NCBI GenBank assembly: GCA_037176905.1
Contig: JBBBWG010004636.1
Span: 457-29,446, forward strand
From: Azolla pinnata
Taxonomy: Eukaryota > Streptophyta > Polypodiopsida > Salviniales > Salviniaceae
DNA length: 28,990 bases
Direction of reading: 5' to 3'
The position numbers and the translations under genes are program-made. This document shows, in pieces, positions 27,184 to 28,990 of this stretch; the first letter of the stretch is position 1; the number at the start of each line of letters is the position of its first letter. The notes beneath the pieces are model-generated. The model was given only the letters and a program-made list of their open reading frames with translations, was not told the DNA's origin and ran no database searches.

Positions 27184-27515
27184 TCATCTGGTAAGGTGAA
27201 ATGGTAATTTTGGGGTATGGTAGTACTCTGGAAACTCACCACTACCTAACATTTTCAAGGCTGTTATTTCATACCTAACATTTTCAAGAGCAAAATCTTT
27301 GTGTCGATGACTGTCGAGCTCTTTCCTTAATGTGTAATCATACTGATTTCCTGCATTTTTATGTGTGTGATCAAACGAATTTAAGAGATTTCTGCATGTT
27401 GATAGGCCTTTTGTCAATATGTCGGTGGCCAAATGTTTTGGTGGAGATTGGCGTTTCAATTTTTGCAAGTGAAGTTTTGATGTTGAACAAAAATGGTTCT
27501 AATAATGAACAATAA
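27184..27515 (-). pseudogene. Possible decayed copia tail (end of RNase H region)
   Basis: On the minus strand one frame reads HLATDILTKGLSTCRN (near 27440-27390), which resembles the conserved end of copia polyproteins (ADILTKGL-type motif). The surrounding frame is short and otherwise unmatched. A 17-bp direct repeat (tacctaacattttcaag) at 27243-27259 and 27272-27288 lies just downstream. The call rests on one motif. Confidence 0.35.
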
Positions 27516-28400
27516 TCTTTGCCCCTATAGTAGTGGGTTGCCATTCACTTGGGTGTGCTCAATTATAAGCTAATTGCATGTATTAATGTCTGATATTACA
27601 AGGATATTGTTTACAATTAGTAGTTATACTAGCATAGATGGTAAGGGTTTAGGGCGGTCTGATCGGCTAAATATCATTGTAGTGAAGCACTAAGACTAAT
27701 TTGTAATTCTACTTACAGAGCTAGGATCTAGAAGAACGGTTCGGAAAAGCTAAAGTAGGCAAGAGAAAACTGTCCAATTTTTTGCAATATACTACGCACT
27801 CCCAAGAGCAAGAATTGGCAGCCTATAAACATTGGATTCAATATGGAGGATTTAAGAAGATTTTCAGTAGAAATTTTGTAGTACATTTTGGAAGAGGCAA
27901 TATGCGAGGAGAGATGTTCTTCTGAAGTTCTGTGATTCATTGAGCCACTGCAGTAGGAGAGTGGGTGGGCAAAATGGGGAAGCCTACAAGTTGCAAGAGA
28001 TGTGCACAGAATGTGGAAACACAAATTCATACATGCAAACAGAGAAGTAAGTCTAAGTTGTGATTGTCTCCTAAACATTATGAAATACTCTAAATCATTC
28101 TCATACATGTAGTTGATCCCACATTATAAATACTTGTAACATCCTTAATCCCAATCAGGAGACTTACTTGACGCATTGGCTAACAACGGTAGCAATCGAG
28201 CTTTTAGATAAGGATTGGATGGTTTGTCGGTAGCTTCTTGCTCTTCTTTTTTGCCATCACTGTATTCATGTTCATGAATTCACAGACCATCCATAACCTT
28301 GTTGCTCGTAGCCCTGTCTTCTATACTTTGTCGTAGTCCATAGTTGGTGTGCCCACTCCTTTGTAGTTCCCCTATTCATAACCTCCTCCCTATATTCATC
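27516..28400. other. Unassigned AT-rich DNA
   Basis: A minus-strand frame of 126 codons (28108-27728) has no recognisable domain and no convincing splice or promoter context. The last part may belong to the CACTA relic that follows. No RNA gene was recognised. Confidence 0.35.
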
Positions 28401-28810
28401 TTCTAGCTTTATATAAAAATGCAACCCATATAGGAGAAATTCATCAAAATTGTTTATACCTTATGAAGAACTTGCAAAGCTACCACATTTGTTCTATATC
28501 AAGGCTTGCCACACTTGGGGCATTTAGTAAAACCTTTGAAATCACCTCGAAAGAGAATACAATCCATTCACACACACGTGAGTTTCTTATAATCAAGCCC
28601 ATTTAACTAGGTCATATAGTCTCTTACATCAGCTTGTATGCAAGGTACAAGGTCTAGTGTCGATAAAATAGCTTCCCAAATAATCCCAAGAATGCATCTA
28701 CACTCGCATTGCTCTATCCATAGGTGGTTTGGAGATGGAAGATCTCCATCAAGGTGCAAAGTGCACTGAAAATGTTGCACCATAGTAGAATGGTCTCCTA
28801 GCAACTACTC
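28400..28810 (-). pseudogene. CACTA (En/Spm) transposase relic, tnp2-like
   Basis: One minus-strand frame holds LNGLDYKKLTCV, then MDCILFRGDFKGFTKCPKCGKP, then YRTN, with three internal stops (near 28607, 28567 and 28504). The pattern GLDY-K, then DCILxRG, then KCPKCG-YRTN is typical of the tnp2-type transposase of plant CACTA elements. The upstream 65-codon stretch in the same frame (28804-28607) is probably part of the same relic. No CACTA terminal inverted repeat is in the window. The piece is inactive. Confidence 0.55.
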
Positions 28811-28990
28811 CATGTCCATATCAAGACACTATTCTACGTCTTGAACTCCTTTTGGTTTCTATGATTCACCATCAGTACAACACTCGGAAAGACAACAAAG
28901 GTCCTCTATCTATCTGTCGAATACGGGCTTCTAATGGCCGTGTTCACACTGTCCATAAGTGGACGGGCCATATTTGTAATATGCCGGAAT

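Noticed and set aside
27728..28108. A 126-codon minus-strand frame, candidate gene.
   Set aside because: Cys/Ser/Leu-rich with no family match and no splice or promoter context; it could be chance.

Overview
The window reads as nuclear DNA of a flowering plant. The evidence is a plant-type TDY MAP kinase gene and a plant PP2C gene, both with many short exons and GT-AG introns; a Ty1-copia retrotransposon end primed by initiator-Met tRNA; LINE and CACTA relics; and a block of CCCTAAA telomere-type repeats. The background is AT-rich, with CT, GAA and ATC microsatellites concentrated around gene starts. I cannot name the species or order from sequence alone. There is no bacterial operon, CRISPR array, phage or plasmid feature.

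Layout. Positions 1-761 hold the 5' end of a minus-strand copia element: LTR, primer binding site and a broken gag. Positions about 1140-2190 hold a decayed plus-strand LINE tail. Positions 9052 down to 3523 (minus strand) carry a complete 11-exon group D MAP kinase of 617 residues, with a GA-rich leader and a likely 5'UTR intron reaching to about 10.6 kb. Positions 10.6-14.7 kb are intergenic, with a duplicated ATC/GATG minisatellite, a diverged pair of AT-rich repeats and an interstitial telomeric block. Positions 14713-21704 (plus strand) carry a seven-exon gene for a small plant protein of about 176 residues. Its first intron is about 4.7 kb and seems to use a GC donor. Positions about 23.96-26.64 kb (plus strand) carry a five-exon protein phosphatase 2C gene. 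Beyond that lie decayed transposon pieces: a possible copia tail at 27.2-27.5 kb and a CACTA transposase relic at 28.4-28.8 kb, both on the minus strand.

I assembled the exons by hand. In all three genes every exon junction keeps the reading frame and restores family motifs across the splice. A MAP kinase and a PP2C can act on the same pathways, but nothing here shows that these two work together. I found no convincing new biological system. The points most worth checking are the GC-AG giant intron, the repeat copy next to that gene's start codon, the telomeric block inside a short inverted repeat, the altered C-terminus of the small protein, and the recent 107-bp duplication that breaks the copia gag.
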